Part shown: one piece after another, positions 14,176-21,522 of the stretch
How the letters are laid out: every line of letters starts with the position of its first letter
How positions within the stretch are numbered: position 1 is the stretch's first letter
From: Verrucomicrobiaceae bacterium
Lineage (GTDB): Bacteria; Verrucomicrobiota; Verrucomicrobiia; Verrucomicrobiales; Verrucomicrobiaceae
Assembly: GCA_021151605.1 (NCBI GenBank)
Contig: JAGKWZ010000079.1
Coordinates: 1 to 21,522, forward strand
DNA: 21,522 nucleotides
Direction of reading: 5' to 3'
Program-made: the position numbers and the translations under genes
The notes under the pieces: model-generated
Seen by the model: only the letters and a program-made list of their open reading frames with translations
The model's database searches: none
Told to the model about the DNA's origin: nothing

Positions 14176-17100
14176 TTGAAGCCAGCCCCAAGTCATCCAT
14201 GTCCCATCTGCGGAGCCGATGTGAAAGCTGGCGGCATCTGTGTGGCATGCGCGCTTGGGGATGCCTATGGTGAAGCTTGCTCGTCGAGCTGCGGCACCCT
14301 GGGCGTCATCGGCGGTCATGAGCTGAGTGAAATCATCGCCCGTGGCGGCATGGGCATCGTTTATCGCGCAAAGCAGAGTGATCCGGTGCGCGAGGTGGCG
14401 CTCAAGGCGCTGCCTGGCGCGGAGCTGATGAGCGATGAAGCCCGGCAGCGCTTCCGCATCGAGGCCCAGGCGATGGCGCGGCTGCAGCATCCGGCCATCG
14501 TGCCGATCTATGAGCTGGGGGAGGAGGACGGGACGCCCTTTTTCACCATGAAGCTGGCGGCGGGAGGCTGTCTGGCCCAACGCATCGGCGACTTCAAAGG
14601 CAAGTGGCGGGAAATCGCGGAACTCATCGCCACCATCGCTGAGGCGGTGCATTATGCGCATGAGCGCGGCGTGCTGCATCGGGACTTGAAGCCTGGGAAC
14701 GTGCTCTTTGATGAAAGCGGGCAGGCGCTGGTCAGCGATTTTGGTTTGGCTAAAATCATCGGCGAAGAGGCGGACCTGACGCGCACCATCGCGCTGATGG
14801 GCACGCCGAACTACATGGCCCCGGAGCTGACACGCGGCGGCAAAGGCGCGGCGACGACGGCCTGCGATGTCTGGAGCCTCGGTGTCATGCTCTACGAGCT
14901 GCTCGCAGGTCAACAGCCCTTTCGTGGCGACAACTTGGCGACGATCCTGCGCCAGCTCAACGAAGCTGAGCCGGACTTGCTGCCTCGTGAGGTGCCGCAT
15001 GACCTTTCCGTCATCGCAGGCAAGGCGCTGCAAAAGAACCCCGCGCGCCGTTTCACCAGCGCCCAGGAGCTGGCGGAGGATCTGCGCCGCTGGCTGCGGG
15101 GTGATGCCATTCTGGCAAGAAGTCAGCCGCTGGCGGAGCAGTGCTGGCGCTGGCTGCGGCGGCATCCCGTGTGGGCGGCGGCCCTGCTGCTCCTGGCAGG
15201 TGGCATCGTGATGCTGGGGTGGAACGAGCGCCGACTGAGCCATCGCAATGCCGAGCTGAGCCAGGGACTGTCCGAGGCGCTGGTGGAGCAGGTCCGCAGC
15301 AGGCTCCACAGCGAGGATCTTTTCACACGCCATCAGGAATGGATGACGCAATTGCAGAAGGCTGCATCGCTGGCTCCCTCCCTCCATGTCCGCAGCATGG
15401 CGGCTTCCGTGCTGGCCATGCCTCGTGTGATACAGTTGGAGCGGCATCGCTACCGTGATCTCATGGCACGCTCAGAAGCCATCGCTGTTAGTGGTGACTT
15501 GAAGCTTCGTCTCACGCATCGGCATGTTAAGCCAAAGTCTAAAGAGCGTGTGATCGAACTCACTGCGTTGGGGGCACCGGTGGACGACGCTTCAGCGGTC
15601 TGGCGGCGTCAGTTGCCCAAGGACTCCGCCATCTTCGCCGACATGAACGATGACGGCTCGCGTGTCGTGTTTTCGGATGGCTTTGTGTCCGAGCTCTGGG
15701 ACACCCGGCGCGACCTAAAGATCGGCCAGATCGAACCGGATTCCCCGATTCGCCAGACCCTGGGCAAGCTTTGGTTCGTCGATCTTCATCCCACGCAGCC
15801 CTTGCTCGCGTGGATCGACCGCCAGGGAGCGCTCTGGGCCTGGCGCTATCCTGATGGAGAAAAAACCCGTCTCGGCGAACCCACCAAGCCCGTTCATGGA
15901 CTCGTCTGGTCGCCTGCAGGCGATCAAATCGCCACCACCAACCCCACTGGCGTGCAACTCTGGCAGGCCGCCGCGCCTGCCACTCCTGCGGCTATAGCTT
16001 GGGCAGGAGCGTCCAATGCGCTCGCATGGTCTCCCCAGGGACTGGTGGTAGGTCACATCCAGCAGCCCGAGGCGGCGGTCATTCGTGAGCAGAAAATCGC
16101 GTGCATTCTGCGCGCGGGGGAGGCCCGCCTGACTCGATTCGATACCTTCCCCAGCACTTGGCAGGCACTCGCCATTAGTGAAGACTCCAAAGGCTGGCTG
16201 TGGGACATGCGTAGTGGCAAACCGCTCGTCCGCTTCAGCGCTGGACAGATCATGCTCAAAGCCGGCACCGACGGACGGCACTTTGCAGGCAGTCGTGATA
16301 ACAACATGATGTCCCTCTACGAGATCACTCACGATCCCGTTTTCCGTGAGTTCCAGTGCCCCCATGTTTTCCCAGAGGGCGCGATTTCCTCCATCCTGCG
16401 AGTCAGCGCAGACGGACGCACGGTGATTACCGTGACCAAGACCGGGCTCCTCATCTGGGACAGGCAGCAGGGGCGCATGGTAGCCGAATGGCCGCTCGCA
16501 GGCGGCAGCAAGCCATCCGTCGCCTTCTCGCCAGACGGGCGCACGATCTTCGCCAGCCAGGGGAAAGGGCCCGGGATCTACCGGCGGTCGATCACCTGGA
16601 AGGGGGATGAAATGGAACTTGGTGAACCCACACTGGTGCCCGGCACCGCAGGCCAGCTCGTGTGGCAGATCGACCGCGCCGGCACGCGCTACCTGATGGC
16701 CGACGCCCAAGGCCAGGCCATCTGGGAAGGCACGGCTGAAGGCCCCATCAAGGTGCTGTCACGGCTCGAGGCCGGGCAGCCTGATCGTCGCTTGAGCGCC
16801 TCGTTCACCTTTGGTTATGCGGACACCACCGCCTATCGGGCAATGCCACTTTATGACGGCCTTTCGGATCGTGTGCTCCAGCGCATCACCACCAGTGGAG
16901 AGTGGGCCGGGCGTGCGCTGTTCACCCTCGACGAGCGCTGGATGATGGCCCACACCCGCAGCTACTACCGCCTCTTTTCCGCCAACGACTGGCGCCAGCG
17001 TTTTGAGATCGTCTATTCCGTGTCCGGCAAGTCCTACGGCAAGCTCGCCTTCAGTCCTGACGCCGGACTTGCTGCGCTGGAGCAGTCTTCCGACCTCTTC

Positions 17101-17307
17101 GCCCTGGTCACCATCCCAGAGGGGCGCCGCCTGGTGGAGCTTCAGGCCCTCATCGCCGGGGACATCATCGGCGTGGCCATGCCAGACAGCCGCCATCTCC
17201 TGCTGCTGAACCGCCAGCACAGGCTCTACGAATGGGATCTCGATGCCCTCCAGCTCGAGCTGGGAAAAATGGACCTCGCCTGGCCGCCACCCAACACGAA
17301 ACTATGA
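14176..17307 (+). CDS. Membrane Ser/Thr protein kinase with C-terminal propeller-like domain (PK1)
   Basis: This protein of about 1043 residues starts with two CxxC pairs (C9/C12 and C22/C25), probably a zinc knuckle. A complete Hanks-type kinase domain (about 47-310) has the Gly loop RGGMGIVYRA at 56-65, K77 in VALKAL, HRDLKPGN at 168-175, DFG at 188-190 and APE at 215-217, so it should be active. One transmembrane helix is at about 332-349. The remaining 650 or so residues are repetitive beta-strand sequence with VAFSPDGRT- and LAFSPD-like blocks, as in WD40/propeller domains, ending in a WDLDALQLEL block. Topology places this half outside the cytoplasm, suggesting a sensor. The start is a TTG; no in-frame ATG or GTG lies between the ECF1 stop and the first CxxC. 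It overlaps PK2 by ATGA. Confidence 0.9.
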   Translation: MKPAPSHPCPICGADVKAGGICVACALGDAYGEACSSSCGTLGVIGGHELSEIIARGGMGIVYRAKQSDPVREVALKALPGAELMSDEARQRFRIEAQAMARLQHPAIVPIYELGEEDGTPFFTMKLAAGGCLAQRIGDFKGKWREIAELIATIAEAVHYAHERGVLHRDLKPGNVLFDESGQALVSDFGLAKIIGEEADLTRTIALMGTPNYMAPELTRGGKGAATTACDVWSLGVMLYELLAGQQPFRGDNLATILRQLNEAEPDLLPREVPHDLSVIAGKALQKNPARRFTSAQELAEDLRRWLRGDAILARSQPLAEQCWRWLRRHPVWAAALLLLAGGIVMLGWNERRLSHRNAELSQGLSEALVEQVRSRLHSEDLFTRHQEWMTQLQKAASLAPSLHVRSMAASVLAMPRVIQLERHRYRDLMARSEAIAVSGDLKLRLTHRHVKPKSKERVIELTALGAPVDDASAVWRRQLPKDSAIFADMNDDGSRVVFSDGFVSELWDTRRDLKIGQIEPDSPIRQTLGKLWFVDLHPTQPLLAWIDRQGALWAWRYPDGEKTRLGEPTKPVHGLVWSPAGDQIATTNPTGVQLWQAAAPATPAAIAWAGASNALAWSPQGLVVGHIQQPEAAVIREQKIACILRAGEARLTRFDTFPSTWQALAISEDSKGWLWDMRSGKPLVRFSAGQIMLKAGTDGRHFAGSRDNNMMSLYEITHDPVFREFQCPHVFPEGAISSILRVSADGRTVITVTKTGLLIWDRQQGRMVAEWPLAGGSKPSVAFSPDGRTIFASQGKGPGIYRRSITWKGDEMELGEPTLVPGTAGQLVWQIDRAGTRYLMADAQGQAIWEGTAEGPIKVLSRLEAGQPDRRLSASFTFGYADTTAYRAMPLYDGLSDRVLQRITTSGEWAGRALFTLDERWMMAHTRSYYRLFSANDWRQRFEIVYSVSGKSYGKLAFSPDAGLAALEQSSDLFALVTIPEGRRLVELQALIAGDIIGVAMPDSRHLLLLNRQHRLYEWDLDALQLELGKMDLAWPPPNTKL

Positions 17308-20300
17308 GCAACACCCATCCATGCCCCACCTGCGGTGCTGAGATCACCTCCGGCGGCCTCTGCGTGGCCTGTGCTTTGGGAGATGCGTTTGCTGAGCCTG
17401 GCACGACGGGCAACGGCTCCCTGGGACGCATCGGAGGCTATGAATTGATCGAGATCATTGCCCGTGGCGGCATGGGCATCGTGTATCGGGCGCGGCAGAG
17501 TGATCCGGCCAGAGAGGTCGCTTTGAAAGCTCTGCCCGGCGCGGAGCTGACGAGCAATGAAGCCCGGCAGCGCTTCCGTATCGAGTCGCAGGCGATGGCG
17601 AAGCTGGAGCATCCGCACATCCTGCCCGTGTATGAACTTGGCGAGGAGGACACCACCCCCTTCTTCACCATGAAGCTCGCCGCTGGCGGCACACTCTCGC
17701 AGCGGATGGAGGCCTACGCGGGCCAGTGGCGGCAGATCGCTGAATTCATCGCCACCATCGCGGACGCCGTGCAGTTCGCCCACAGCCACGGCGTGCTGCA
17801 TCGGGACTTGAAGCCGGGCAATGTGCTCTTTGGTGAGGATGATACGATATATGTCAGCGACTTCGGTCTCGCGAAGCTGGTGGGCACTGACACCGACCTT
17901 ACGCGCACCATTGCCATGATGGGCACGCCGACTTACCTCGCGCCGGAGCTGGTGAACGGAGGCAAAGGCGGTGCCAGCGCGGCGAGCGATTTGTGGAGCC
18001 TCGGCGTGATCCTGTATGAGCTGCTCGCCGGCCGCCCGCCCTTCCAGGCGGAAAATGTGGCCGCGCTGTTGCGCATGATCTCCGAGCAGGACCCGCAGGC
18101 GTTGATTGGTGCCAACGCCATCCCGCGTGACCTCGCCGTCATCACCTTCAAGGCGCTCGCCAAAGACCCCGCGCGTCGCTACCGGACGGCGCAAGATTTG
18201 GCGGATGATCTGCGCCGCTGGCTCGCGGGCGAGCCGATCCACGCGCGCCCTGTGCCTCTCGCCGAGCGTGCCTGGCTGTGGGCGAAGAGAAAACCCGCGA
18301 TTGCAGCCCTGCTCAGCCTGCTAATTCTAACTCTCGTAGGCAGCGCTGTGCTACTGGTGCGTAAAAATGACCACCTGCGAGTCATCGATGCCGAGCGCAG
18401 GGCGCAAATTCACTCGGCTTTGCTCGAAAAGGCCACCGCAGAGCGCCAGTCCCGGCTACCCGGCCGCCGAGAACGCGCATTGGCTTTGGTGCGGGATGCC
18501 TGCATTTACGGTTCATCTGTTCAGGCACGCTCCGTGGCCGCGTCCGTGCTCGCCATCCGTGATATTAGCTTCGTCAAAGCATCGAATGCTATCCGGTTCA
18601 CGTCGCGTGCCGGCCCACCAGCTTTCACGCCAGACCTTAACCATTACATCGCCATGGTGCCGGATGATCTGATCCGGGACAAAAGCTGGAAGAATGGTGC
18701 GCTGGGCTTATGGCGCACTTCAGACTTGGAAGTCCTGAAGCAAGTTCCCCTCTCTGATAGCCAGACACTCTCCAACGTCGCTATAAGCTCGGATGCTCGT
18801 TGGGTCAGTGCGACAGTAGGCGACGACAAGCTGGTGATCTGGGACATGAAGAACGAGCGGTTCTTCACTTCCATTGAAAGCAGCGAATGGAAACCTGCGG
18901 CCGAATTCGATCACACGGATGATTCACTGGTTGCCGTGATTAATGGGAGGCTTCAGCGAATTCGACTACCCCGTGGAACTTCGGGCACCGCCCAGACCAG
19001 AAACCTCGGAGGAGCTGCATACAACTGGAATATCGGACACGCCATCCGGGTTTGCTTGAGTCCCGACGGTCGAGCGCTGGCGGTGCAGCACAGTGACAAG
19101 ATCGATGGATCGAGGCCGTCAACGACGGCATTGAGGTCTTACCCCACCGAGTCCAAAGATGTCTTCGATTACAAAATCCCCATAACTGAACAGCAAAGTC
19201 CTACAATGACTTGGTCGGCGAACGGTTTGGAATTGTTTTCGTTCAACAGTTCCCAAGCCACGCTGATGATGGTTCGCACCACGGCTCCGCCAGCTAGACT
19301 GCCAGTGGTCATCGCGCCAGTCGTCGGAATGGAATACTGCGTAGCGGCGAACCCTGATGAACGTACCCTTGGCTGGGCTGATGAGAGCGGCTTGCTTCGA
19401 CTCGAAGATCGATGGGCGGGCCAGACAGAATTCCAGTTTCCCGCTGCATCAAGATTCTTGGTGTTTGCCTTTGATGGCAGGCGGTTCGCCTATTCCCCGA
19501 TGCCGGATCGCGTGGCGTTGGCGGAAATGCACCAATCACCTGTTCTGAAGGCATGCACAAACCGCACATTTCCATGGAGCCGCCAAAACTTGAACATTCA
19601 ACAGTTTGCAGCCAGTCCGGATGGTCGCTGGTTTGCCACCTGCGACCGATACTGTGTAGCACTTTGGCGGACCTCCGACATGAAGTGTGTCGCCGCGAAT
19701 GTGACTGACCCGAAAGGAACACTGACTTTTTCGGAAACCACTTTCGATAACCTTCATTTTAGCGACGACTCACGCCATATCTATTTACACGAAGCAAAGG
19801 CTCGTTGCAGCATGTTACATCTTGTCGAACACCCCGACGGCACCGCCTATCTGGCCGGACTTGGACGGGCCACTCTTATGACAGATGAAGGCGCGAAACC
19901 TTTGTCCGAGACATCGAATTGGCCTCATGAAGTCTCTCCCCTTGATCTGGTAGCCGCGAGCCCGGGCGGTGAGTGGCATATCACCACGCGGCCTGACGAG
20001 AGCGCGTCCGTCGCTTACCTCTGGCGTCAAGGTGTGATCGCATCCAAAACCGGGCATCCACCAGAACCCGCTGAGCCGGCCTGGAGGACTTGCCTCGTCA
20101 GCCCCGATGGTCGCTGGTGGGCTGTGGGCGCGTGCACGAGTGGCAAAGGCGGGCTTCCGGGCTATGTTTACATTGAGAGCACTGACGCTGGCCAGCAACG
20201 AACAATGCTCAGTAAAATCGAGTGTCACAGCCACCTCGCCGTGTCGCCGGATAGCCGCTGGCTGCTCGGCAGCGAGGGCGCGGACTATGTGATCTGGGAC

Positions 20301-20606
20301 AGCACCACCTGGCAGCCCTCCTTCCGCCTGCCTGCCGCGCTCTCCGACAGCGTGCCCGGCAGCGCCGCCTTCAGCCCGGACGGAACCCTGCTCGCGCTGG
20401 AGGTCGATCACGGCAAAATCCGCCTGTTGCGTGTCGGCACCTGGGAGGAAGTGCTCACGATCACCCCGCCGCAGGACATCCCCATCGAGCGTATGGCCTT
20501 CAGCCCCGACGGCCGCCACCTCTACACCACCGGTGGGCAGATCCTCCACCGCTGGGACATCGAGAAACTCCAGGCCGAGCTGACAGCTATGCGCCTGGGG
20601 TGGTGA
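17304..20606 (+). CDS. Membrane Ser/Thr protein kinase with C-terminal propeller-like domain (PK2)
   Basis: This 1100-residue protein is a paralogue of PK1 with the same layout. CxxC pairs are at C7/C10 and C20/C23. The kinase domain has RGGMGIVYRA at 54-63, K75, HRDLKPGN at 166-173, DFG at 186-188 and APE at 213-215. One transmembrane helix is at about 332-353. A C-terminal half of about 740 residues has propeller-like blocks (CLSPDGRALA, AFSPDGTLLA, AFSPDGRHLY) and ends in WDIEKLQAEL. The kinase half is very close to PK1, down to identical 20-27-base DNA stretches. The sensor half is strongly diverged except for a short RSVAASVLA block after the helix. The ATG at 17304 overlaps the PK1 stop by four bases. 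The middle of the sensor half (about 18540-19960) looks less GC-rich than its surroundings. Confidence 0.91.
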   Translation: MSNTHPCPTCGAEITSGGLCVACALGDAFAEPGTTGNGSLGRIGGYELIEIIARGGMGIVYRARQSDPAREVALKALPGAELTSNEARQRFRIESQAMAKLEHPHILPVYELGEEDTTPFFTMKLAAGGTLSQRMEAYAGQWRQIAEFIATIADAVQFAHSHGVLHRDLKPGNVLFGEDDTIYVSDFGLAKLVGTDTDLTRTIAMMGTPTYLAPELVNGGKGGASAASDLWSLGVILYELLAGRPPFQAENVAALLRMISEQDPQALIGANAIPRDLAVITFKALAKDPARRYRTAQDLADDLRRWLAGEPIHARPVPLAERAWLWAKRKPAIAALLSLLILTLVGSAVLLVRKNDHLRVIDAERRAQIHSALLEKATAERQSRLPGRRERALALVRDACIYGSSVQARSVAASVLAIRDISFVKASNAIRFTSRAGPPAFTPDLNHYIAMVPDDLIRDKSWKNGALGLWRTSDLEVLKQVPLSDSQTLSNVAISSDARWVSATVGDDKLVIWDMKNERFFTSIESSEWKPAAEFDHTDDSLVAVINGRLQRIRLPRGTSGTAQTRNLGGAAYNWNIGHAIRVCLSPDGRALAVQHSDKIDGSRPSTTALRSYPTESKDVFDYKIPITEQQSPTMTWSANGLELFSFNSSQATLMMVRTTAPPARLPVVIAPVVGMEYCVAANPDERTLGWADESGLLRLEDRWAGQTEFQFPAASRFLVFAFDGRRFAYSPMPDRVALAEMHQSPVLKACTNRTFPWSRQNLNIQQFAASPDGRWFATCDRYCVALWRTSDMKCVAANVTDPKGTLTFSETTFDNLHFSDDSRHIYLHEAKARCSMLHLVEHPDGTAYLAGLGRATLMTDEGAKPLSETSNWPHEVSPLDLVAASPGGEWHITTRPDESASVAYLWRQGVIASKTGHPPEPAEPAWRTCLVSPDGRWWAVGACTSGKGGLPGYVYIESTDAGQQRTMLSKIECHSHLAVSPDSRWLLGSEGADYVIWDSTTWQPSFRLPAALSDSVPGSAAFSPDGTLLALEVDHGKIRLLRVGTWEEVLTITPPQDIPIERMAFSPDGRHLYTTGGQILHRWDIEKLQAELTAMRLGW

Positions 20607-20741
20607 GTGATCAGGCCAAGCGTCAGCCAATGCGTGATGATCATTGCACGGCATTGATGCCTCACGATTTTGAGCTCCGGTTTATCTAGCTGAGATGCAG
20701 TTCAGCGCTGCGCACAGTTGAATTGTGTCTGGCTCATCTGT
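20607..20741 (+). promoter_or_regulatory. Gap between PK2 and ECF2
   Basis: These 135 bases contain no plausible gene and no clear terminator with a T-run. Since ECF2 starts a new sigma-kinase unit, its promoter probably lies here, but I cannot identify boxes by eye. Confidence 0.3.
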
Positions 20742-21491
20742 ATGAAGCCTTCCATGGCAATGGCGGGCAGTTCTCCCACGCATCACTCACGCGCCCGGTT
20801 TGACACCACGCGCTGGAGTCTGGTCGCGATGGCGGGCGGGGAGGTTTCGCAGGAGGTGAATGCCGCGCTCAACGAACTGTGCCGTGCTTACTGGCGGCCG
20901 ATTTACGCGGAAATTCGCCGCCGAGGACATACTGCCGATGATGCGCAGGATCTGGCGCAGGAGTTCTTCGCGCGGCTGCTTCGGCATGAGGCCTTTGGCC
21001 GCGCGGATCGGGAGAAGGGGCGCTTCCGCACCTTCCTGCTCGGGGCCCTGGATTTCTTCCTCATCGATCATTTCAGGAGCAAGCAGGCGCTGAAGCGCGG
21101 TGGCGGTGAGATCATGCTGCCGTTCGCCGCTGGAGAGGGGGAAAGCTGGTATCGTGAGCAGCCTGCGTATGGCAGCACACCAGCGGAAGCCTTTGATCAG
21201 CAATGGGCCGTGGTGCTGATGGACCGTGCGCTGGAGTCGCTGCGGGATGAATATCGGGTCACAGGGCGTGAGGAAATCTTCATCGCTGTGGAACCCTTTT
21301 TAACCGCTGACTCGGGTGAGGATGGTTACGCGGGTGTGTGCGAGCAGATCGGCCTGACTCCACAGGCTTTCGCCGTGGCCGTGCATCGCGTGCGGCGGCG
21401 TTTTCGTGCTTGTGTGCGCCAGCAGGTCGAGATGACGGTTCTCGATCCCGCTGAAGCTGCGGCGGAGATGAAACATTTGTTCGGACTTTGA
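20742..21491 (+). CDS. ECF sigma factor (ECF2), kinase-associated type
   Basis: This sigma factor of about 249 residues belongs to the same type as ECF1. It has FDTTRWSLV at 20-28 and region 2 at about 40-105 (HTADDAQDLAQEFFARLL at 63-80, then REKGRFRTFLLGALDFFLID and a KRGGG block also seen in ECF1). Region 4 has CEQIGLTPQAFAVAVHRVRR, and the tail DPAEAAAEMKHLFGL is equivalent to that of ECF1. It lacks a neighbouring anti-sigma gene, and four bases after its stop a new ATG opens what looks like a third kinase. The exact start is uncertain: ATGs at 20742, 20754 and 20760 and a TTG at 20718 are in frame, and none has a clear Shine-Dalgarno site. I use 20742. Confidence 0.88.
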   Translation: MKPSMAMAGSSPTHHSRARFDTTRWSLVAMAGGEVSQEVNAALNELCRAYWRPIYAEIRRRGHTADDAQDLAQEFFARLLRHEAFGRADREKGRFRTFLLGALDFFLIDHFRSKQALKRGGGEIMLPFAAGEGESWYREQPAYGSTPAEAFDQQWAVVLMDRALESLRDEYRVTGREEIFIAVEPFLTADSGEDGYAGVCEQIGLTPQAFAVAVHRVRRRFRACVRQQVEMTVLDPAEAAAEMKHLFGL

Positions 21492-21495
21492 TCGC

Positions 21496-21522
21496 ATGAA
21501 TGCCGACACCACCACCTGCACC
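21496..21522 (+). CDS. Start of a probable third receptor kinase (truncated by the window end)
   Basis: Nine codons (MNADTTTCT) are visible from an ATG four bases after the ECF2 stop. A Cys at position 8 falls where PK1 and PK2 have the first Cys of their N-terminal CxxC (positions 9 and 7), and the gene would occupy the same place relative to ECF2 as PK1 does to ECF1. The identification rests on this short similarity and on context, so it is tentative. Confidence 0.5.

Noticed and set aside
14095..15447. A 450-residue open frame on the minus strand across the PK1 kinase domain
   Set aside because: It lies opposite conserved kinase motifs. A similar antisense frame occurs over PK2 (17226-18242) because the DNA is similar, so the resemblance between the two antisense products is a by-product of the kinases.
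17232..17303. A 24-residue extension of PK2 into the PK1 coding region
   Set aside because: The ATG at 17304 gives the same N-terminal spacing to the CxxC as in PK1 and forms the ATGA overlap seen repeatedly in this window.
20607..20741. A terminator after PK2 from the short palindromes around ATGATCAT and GCATTGATGC
   Set aside because: The stems are only four bases per arm and there is no T-run after them, so they do not support a terminator call.
1..21522. CRISPR arrays, insertion sequences, prophage genes, tRNA or rRNA genes
   Set aside because: No regularly spaced direct repeats, no transposase or integrase motifs, no cloverleaf or rRNA-like sequence was found on reading both strands. 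Very short or degenerate elements could still be missed by eye.

Overview
The window looks like chromosomal DNA of a Verrucomicrobiota bacterium (Verrucomicrobium/Prosthecobacter-like), with Planctomycetota a less likely second choice. This is inferred from the protein content: a DUF1549/DUF1553 protein followed by a DUF1501 protein, ECF sigma factors beginning with an F/P-x-TTRW motif, and very large membrane-anchored Ser/Thr kinases with C-terminal beta-propeller-like halves. The DNA is GC-rich and densely coding, many genes overlap by ATGA, and clear Shine-Dalgarno sites are scarce. I see no tRNA, rRNA, CRISPR array, transposase or prophage gene, and no gene-free stretch above about 300 bp.

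Region 1 (1-5062, + strand): a 5'-truncated DUF1549/DUF1553 protein with an N-terminal membrane anchor and a PSCyt1-like domain that has lost its haem motif, then a Tat-exported DUF1501 protein and a secreted protein of unknown function. The close spacing suggests one operon.

Region 2 (5075-11111, - strand), read from right to left: sppA, a CPBP membrane protease, thiL and tsaE (tightly packed, two ATGA overlaps), then rpsN (S14, no zinc-binding cysteines), an FmdB-type zinc ribbon protein, a CNNM/CBS/CorC membrane protein and a small DMT-like membrane protein, ending at a rho-independent terminator. These are mostly housekeeping or envelope functions.

Region 3 (11213-13199, + strand): an MFS transporter, a small conserved hypothetical protein and a stand-alone Smr-domain protein. 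It diverges from sppA across about 100 bp and is followed by a cluster of three short hairpins.

Region 4 (13391-21522, + strand) is the most interesting part. An ECF sigma factor (ECF1) is followed by two tandem paralogous receptor kinases (PK1, PK2), then a second ECF sigma factor (ECF2), then the first nine codons of what looks like a third kinase. Neither sigma factor has an anti-sigma gene beside it. Each kinase has an N-terminal CxxC-x9-CxxC zinc-knuckle-like motif, a complete Hanks-type catalytic domain, one transmembrane helix and a 650-750-residue WD40/propeller-like C-terminal half predicted to lie outside the cytoplasm. The arrangement suggests that kinase signalling takes the place of an anti-sigma factor. 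ECF1 and PK1 share a reading frame and are separated by one TGA. ECF1 is preceded by a five-codon mini-ORF that has its own Shine-Dalgarno-like site.
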